The notes under the pieces: model-generated | Told to the model about the DNA's origin: nothing | The model's database searches: none | What the model saw: only the letters and a program-made list of their open reading frames with translations | Assembly (NCBI GenBank): GCA_900465915.1 | Contig: UBKJ01000014.1 | Span: 62,001-126,000, forward strand | Reading direction: 5' to 3' | Length of the DNA: 64,000 bases | From: Hyphomicrobiales bacterium | GTDB lineage: Bacteria; Pseudomonadota; Alphaproteobacteria; Rhizobiales; Rhizobiaceae | Program-made: the position numbers and the translations under genes | Part shown: one piece after another, positions 60,501-64,000 of the stretch | How the letters are laid out: the number at the start of each line of letters is the position of its first letter | Position numbering within the stretch: position 1 is the stretch's first letter

Positions 60501-63500
60501 GAACTTTGCCGCGGTGAACGATGCGCCGATCGCGATTACGGATAACGGCTTCGTCACATCGGAAGATACTCCAATTGCCATCAGCCTCGCCACATTGCTC
60601 GCTAACGATCGTGATGTTGAAGATGATTTGTTCTCGATCGTCGAGGTATTCGACGGCGATAACGGGACGGTCGTTCTCGACGGTGATACAGCGGTCTTCA
60701 CGCCGCGAGCCGACTACTATGGCAATGCCTCATTCTTGTACCGGGTTCGGGACGAGCATGGCGCAGAAAGCATCGGACGGGTCGATTTGACGGTGATGCC
60801 GGAGTTCGATTTGCCAATCGCCGTTTCGGATGGTGGATATGAGGTCCTTGAAGATGGATTTATTGATCTCAATCCGACCGTGTTGATGGCCAATGATTAC
60901 GATCCAGATGGAGGAGAGTTGACCTTCGTCGGTTTTGCCGCCGGACAGACGGAGAATCTCGGCAACGGCTTTTACAGGGTGACGCCGGAACCGGATTTCT
61001 TCGGAAAAATTACGATCACCTATACGATCTCCAACCAAGCTGGCTATACGGCCTCCGCTACCGTCACTATCGATGTTCTGCCCGTGTCGGACGACCCGAT
61101 CGCGACTGATGATACGCTAAGCATGACGGAAGACACGCCGCTGACTATCCTGGCGTCAGACTTGCTGGCAAACGACTATGATGTCGATTTCCAGGGTTTG
61201 TCATTCAATCGCGTGGTTGGCGCCGCTGGCGTGACCGTAACCGAAGATGGCGTTGGCCATCTTATCATCACGCCCGACGCCAACCGCAACGGTGCGGCCT
61301 GGTTCGACTATGAAATGCAGGACTCGACCGGCGCAAAGGCGACCGCTCGAGTAATGATTTCCATCAGTGCAGTCGAAGACGCGCCAGTTATCGGCGAGGT
61401 TGAACCTTTGGTTGGCGACGAAGACCAGGCTTTCAGTGCAACGCTGCCGGCATCGCTGTTCAGTGACGCTGATGGCGATCTATTGCTGATCGAAATGCAA
61501 GGTTCAGGCGGTAGCCCATTGCCAGGTTGGCTGACGTTCGACCGGAGCACGCTGACGATTAGCGGCAATCCGCCGGCCGATTTCAGCGGCGAAGTTGCGC
61601 TGGAGCTGACTGCTACCGACAACACGGTCAAGACAGTAAAGGCCATAATCTTGACCATCACGCCGGTCAACGATGCACCTGTCGCCAACTCAGACAGCTA
61701 CAACGCGGGTGCGGCCACCCTCATCACTATTCCAGTCGCCTTGGTGCTTGCCAACGACGTGGATGTCGATGGAGGCACCTTGCAGGTGGTTAGCGTGCAC
61801 AATGGTGAAGGCTTCACAGTTACGCTGGACGGCCAAGGCAACATCGTTATTAATCGTGACCCGCAATATGCCGGACAGCTTGTGGTGAGCTATACCGTGA
61901 GCGATGGGTCGCTGACCTCCGAGTCGACTCTCTTGGTCAATGTCGATGCGAGCAACTCGGCGCCGGATATCGTACCGATTGCTGCAATCCACTCCAACGA
62001 GGATGCTCCGATCGACTTCACCTTGCCGGAAGGAACGGCAAGCGATGTAGACGGGTATGAAGTGGTGCTCGCGCTTCAGCGAGCAGGCGGCGCCGCGCTT
62101 CCGTCCTGGCTTACGTTCGATCCGACGACCGGACGCATCACCGGCACGCCGCCCCAGAACATGACAGGGACGATCGCTTTGCAACTCGTCGCCAACGATG
62201 GTGCGCTTTCGACGACACGCGCCTTCGATCTCGTCATTGATCCGGTCAACGACGCGCCTGTGCTTGAAGCGCCTTTCTCCGATCGGTTCGCCAACGAGGA
62301 TACGGCGTTTAACATCGCTTTGCAGACCGGATTGGTCACGGATGTGGACGGTGACAGCCTTGCCTATACTGTAAGGTTGCAGGACGGCTCGCCGTTGCCC
62401 TCATGGCTAAGTTTCGACGCAAGCGCATTCGCGCTCGTCGGAACTCCGCCCGCTGACTTTAACGGCGTAATAGCGCTCCGGATCACGGCTTCGGACGGTG
62501 TAGCCGAGGTGTCTGACCTTTTCAATCTGACCATTCTGCCGTCAAATGATGCTCCGGTAACGAGCGACAGCATGGGCTCGGTTCAGAGCGGCCAGACTAT
62601 GACGGGCCAAGTCGTGGCGACTGACGTCGATGGCGATGCGCTCACATATACGGTTGCTGTGCAAGCTGCGCATGGAACCGTGGCGATCAATGCGCAGACC
62701 GGCGCTTATAGCTATGTAGCGGCAAGCGGCTATAGTGGGTCGGACAGCTTTGCGGTCGACATCTCGGACGGCCATGGCGGCGTGGTGCGCTCCACCATAA
62801 CCTATACAATAATCCCACCTCCGGCTGGCCCGATCAACGGCGGCGCTGGAGACGATACGTTGATCGGTACTGGCGGCAATGACGAAATATACGGAAGAGG
62901 GGGGAATGACACGCTCAATGGCGGGGCTGGGGACGACCACCTTTATGGCGGCGCCGGCGCCGATACCTTGATTGGTGGCTCCGGCGACGACGTGCTGAGC
63001 GGCGGCGTTGGCGGCGATGTTTATGTGTACGGCGCCGGTGACGGTTATGATTATCTGAACGACGGCAGCAACAACAGTGGCGACGTTGACGTGCTGCGGC
63101 TGAGCGGCCTCAACCAGGCGGACGTCGAATTCATGCGCTCGGGCCTCAGCCTGATCATGAGCGTCGAGGCCACGGGCGAAACGGTCTACATCAACGACCA
63201 GTTCAATCCCGATCAGGGTGGCCATTGGGGCGTCGAGCGGATCGAGTTCGCTGATGGCTCCTTCTGGAATAGTCAGCAGATCGGCGATATCGGCTGGATA
63301 CGCGGCGGCGCGGGCGACGACATCCTCGTCGGCTCATGGCGGCAGGATATTCTGGCGGGAGAGGCCGGCGATGACCAGCTGGAAGGCGACTGGGGCAGCG
63401 ACACCTATGTCTTCAACGCCGGCGACGGCCACGACACGATCGAGGACTGGGACGATCCGGATTCGGTTGACGTGCTGCAACTGGGGGTTGGGCTCGACGC

Positions 63501-64000
63501 CGGCTCCGTCTCGGTGGGCCGTGGAGCGGCCGGCTTCTGGGACATCGTTCTGGACTTCGGCACGTCAGGCTCGGTGACGATTATTAACGGCTTCTACAGC
63601 GCCAGCATGGTTGTCGAGGAGGTGCATTTCGCAGACGGCACGGTATGGAGCCTCGAAGACCTGCAGACGATCCAGCTGCAACAGGCGAAGACGGGTGGGG
63701 ACGACACGATCTTTGGCTTCCTAGACCGTGACAATGTCATCGATGGTGGAGATGGAGACGACAGTCTTGTCGGCTACAACGGCGATGATACGCTAATCGG
63801 CGGAACCGGCGATGACGTGTTGACTGGCGGTGTTGGAGACGACGATCTGGACGGCGGTTGGGGTAGTGACATTTACCTCTTCAACGTCGGCGATGGCCAC
63901 GACACGATTGAGGACTGGGATAATCCAGAAGCGGTGGATGTGCTCCAACTAGGGGCGGGGATCGAGACCGACTCCGTCGCTGTAAGCCGCGGCGCGGCGG
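36592..64000 (+). CDS. Giant RTX/cadherin-like protein body, open at the right edge of the window
   Basis: One frame without a stop from 36592 to the window end, 27.4 kb or about 9,136 residues; with the N-terminal part it is at least about 9,450 aa. Order: non-repetitive region with a hydrophobic Ala-rich stretch (to about 38160); FrpC-like self-processing module; non-repetitive region (to about 40190); RTX plus HCBP-related modules; three nidogen-like domains alternating with RTX; more RTX/HCBP; cadherin-like tandem-95 repeats; RTX; tandem-95; putative-Ig; tandem-95; mixed putative-Ig and tandem-95; RTX to the edge. Asp, Gly and Asn dominate, as in calcium-binding secreted proteins. It should be exported by the HlyB/HlyD pair through a C-terminal signal outside the window. 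The mix suggests a surface adhesin with toxin-like processing and acylation. If read apart from 35625-36596 its first in-frame ATG is 37540. Confidence 0.9.
38164..38640 (+). other. FrpC-like self-processing module (clip-and-link domain) in the giant protein
   Basis: Asp-Pro is encoded at 38164-38169, followed by LIIDLDGDGIETVDIDSQRL, then LFFDIDGDRFAERTGWL, DDGFLVVDANHNGNIDDISE, LAQYDSDGDGRITAADLLWS and WQDKNQNGVADAGELKTLDQ. Several EF-hand-like calcium loops (DxDxDG) are present. In Neisseria FrpC and related RTX proteins calcium triggers cleavage of the Asp-Pro bond at the start of this module and the freed Asp can form an Asp-Lys isopeptide link. Every landmark I know of is present, so cleavage is likely. 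Confidence 0.75.
40200..45240 (+). repeat. First block of RTX plus HCBP-related modules
   Basis: Around ten modules of 120-160 residues. Each has one or two GGxGND-type calcium-binding nonapeptides, a YxFGRGxGxDxI beta segment (for example DTYIFGRGYDHD and IYKFDVGYGRDVI) and an FADGTxW-type ending (IEFGDSTQW, FVFADGTIWNAADI). This matches the haemolysin-type calcium-binding related domain (HCBP_related). The modules differ enough in sequence that they are old duplications. Confidence 0.85.
45268..45894 (+). other. Nidogen-like (NIDO) domain 1
   Basis: It begins DYFGPLSNNLVNGLGGPSGF and includes VDTTAGTLEPSAGGTSQGSN, VWYDFDETTSTITVTWDDVG, TVPNAFQLQIRVL and IDVIYRYENVDW, ending GVWAFQIRG. The WYDF...TVTWDDVG...NAFQL...YRYE run is the hallmark of extracellular NIDO domains. 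It is preceded by an RTX nonapeptide run ending GDDHLVGD. Confidence 0.75.
45895..49459 (+). repeat. RTX blocks alternating with NIDO domains
   Basis: Between the NIDO domains are RTX runs with a different companion segment: ITDFEVGADGDVICF-like (also IVTDFEIGTHGDILSF, VVTDFEAGVDGDIVEA) followed by VVxQDGxDxII and a LLxLxxVDxxxLTxENF ending. This is the pattern of type I secretion target (VC_A0849-like) RTX modules and differs from the FADGTxW modules elsewhere in the protein. NIDO domain 2 lies inside this span. Confidence 0.7.
48262..48885 (+). other. Nidogen-like (NIDO) domain 2
   Basis: It begins NYFGPLSSSLINTLGGPVGF and contains VWYDFDAVSNTITVTWDDVG, VPNAFQLQLKVLEDESFDIV and YRYERLEW, ending PGVWTAQLRG. 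It is clearly homologous to domain 1 and likewise follows a GDDHIVGD run. Confidence 0.75.
49460..50092 (+). other. Nidogen-like (NIDO) domain 3
   Basis: It contains NALANTLGGASGFGEATLVR, VWIDFDAATNIITVTWDDVG, VPDAFQIQIKVL, FGVIYRYEHLEW and ends PGVWYTHVHG. It follows the run NDHLIGDSG, showing that RTX linker and NIDO domain were duplicated as one unit three times. Confidence 0.75.
50590..53160 (+). repeat. Second block of RTX plus HCBP-related modules
   Basis: It starts HVLTGGSGDDRIYGFGGADT and repeats the GGxGND / LYRFARGDGRDTIEDAGGSD / AFANGSVWSW theme through about five modules, ending SYVFSDGVVWNKASLLPLLD. These modules should bind calcium and fold only outside the cell. Confidence 0.85.
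53172..55240 (+). repeat. Seven tandem-95/cadherin-like repeats
   Basis: Repeats begin near 53172, 53458, 53737, 54028, 54334, 54664 and 54967, close to 95 residues each. Typical text is NDAPVAVADSGFVTAEG, LLQNDHDIDGDALSLRSV, then an FTP...F.G...F.YT..D ending. Such Big_9/tandem-95 repeats form extended rods in large bacterial adhesins. Confidence 0.85.
55310..56790 (+). repeat. Third RTX block
   Basis: Dense nonapeptides (SLVDLLIGNSSDDTIIGRDG, NDLIQGLAGNDRLEGGLGDD) are interleaved with VDTASYFNSTAAVTISLANG-type segments that recur at VDIADYTLSTEGVTVDMANG and FDTADYSLADEAVRVDLSLG. The block ends in an HCBP-like module with VEEVVFSDGTIWDRQRIND. Confidence 0.85.
56791..58170 (+). repeat. Five tandem-95/cadherin-like repeats
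   Basis: Repeats start near 56794, 57073, 57424, 57709 and 58012, with NDAP and a D-x-ED region, an ND-D-DG loop and an FxPxxxxxGxxxFxY ending. They resemble the 53-55 kb block but are not near-identical to it. Confidence 0.8.
58171..59430 (+). repeat. Four putative-Ig (He_PIG/CADG-like) repeats
   Basis: Four copies of a PLPxWLTFDxxTxTFxGxPP motif are found: PLPEWLTFDSTSMTFRG, PWPTWLAFDPDTLTFTGTPP, PLPSWLTFNPETMM and LPSWLTFNNETLTFEGVPPP. This is the signature of dystroglycan-type cadherin-like and He_PIG domains in surface proteins. Confidence 0.8.
59431..61377 (+). repeat. Six tandem-95/cadherin-like repeats
   Basis: Repeats begin near 59431, 59944, 60231, 60517, 60811 and 61090. The first is longer and includes an inserted PIG-like segment (LPDWITVDAQTGRLTATVP). 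Typical text: NDPPVAVEDSIVAIEDTPLV, LLNDTDVDGDPLTLIDVSNA. Confidence 0.8.
61378..62820 (+). repeat. Mixed putative-Ig and tandem-95 repeats
   Basis: Putative-Ig copies start near 61378, 61954 and 62248 (for example LPSWLTFDPTTGRITGTPP). A tandem-95 repeat at about 61672 lies between them and a final VCBS-like repeat begins near 62545 (DVDGDALTYTVAVQAAHGTV, GYSGSDSFAVDISDGHGG). Confidence 0.8.
62830..64000 (+). repeat. Terminal RTX/HCBP block with a 468-bp internal repeat, cut by window end
   Basis: The block starts NGGAGDDTLIGTGGNDEIYG. The segment reading GDWGSDTYVFNAGDGHDTIE recurs as GGWGSDIYLFNVGDGHDTIE 156 codons later (anchor bases 63433 and 63901), and the following VDVLQLG and SRGAA text is also shared. 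RTX blocks of this type usually lie near the C-terminal secretion signal, so the end of the gene may be close, but no stop is seen. Confidence 0.8.

Noticed and set aside
40200..64000. CRISPR-like periodicity in the 3' half of the window
   Set aside because: The periodicity is coding (nonapeptide and ~95-residue units) with variable bases and no identical spaced repeats.

Overview
The window reads as a GC-rich alphaproteobacterial chromosome segment, probably Hyphomicrobiales-like. This is an inference from codon usage, GH144-type glucanase, FrpC/HlyC-type secretion genes and PqqD/HprK gene pairs; no rRNA or housekeeping gene is present to fix the taxon. Two large secretion-linked loci sit at the two ends, with an iron-uptake cluster and a decayed island between them.

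1-14.4 kb: a peptide-exporter pair (partial HlyD/CvaA-type adaptor and a C39-peptidase ABC transporter) is followed by a LuxR-type response regulator and a convergent hybrid histidine kinase. Next come a GT-A glycosyltransferase and a nucleotidyltransferase facing a leftward operon of seven genes: GT8, MNN1-like, GT4, PqqD-like, HprK-like kinase, a 55-aa signal-bearing peptide and a GT2-TPR protein. PqqD, HprK-like kinase and nucleotidyltransferase together look like the uncharacterised 'HPr-rel-A' gene set, here surrounded by five glycosyltransferases and next to a peptide exporter. It may be a peptide-modification or cell-surface system.

14.9-20.3 kb: a siderophore uptake cluster (siderophore-interacting reductase, esterase, TonB-dependent receptor) with a divergent PchR-like AraC regulator. 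A direct repeat of a palindromic 9-mer lies upstream of the receptor gene.

20.6-26.3 kb: an integrative-element edge. A 3' fragment of tRNA-Gly(GCC) adjoins a tyrosine integrase, then a GH144-like glucanase and an Xre/RES toxin-antitoxin pair with its own promoter/operator. Remnants of a second integrase, a DndA-like cysteine desulfurase and a betaine aldehyde dehydrogenase follow.

26.4-64 kb: two orphan genes (one a lipoprotein), then a type I secretion locus running leftward (HlyC acyltransferase, HlyB, HlyD) with its giant substrate running rightward. The substrate starts at 35625 and is still open at the window edge. It is at least about 9,450 aa if one shift at a G9 tract (36582-36590) is discounted. 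It carries a FrpC-like self-processing module, many RTX and HCBP-related modules, three nidogen-like domains, about twenty cadherin-like (tandem-95) repeats and about eight putative-Ig repeats. A 395-bp direct repeat duplicates the divergent hlyC/substrate-operon promoter and brackets an AT-rich three-gene cargo of unknown function. This suggests recombinational exchange at the 5' side of the giant gene.
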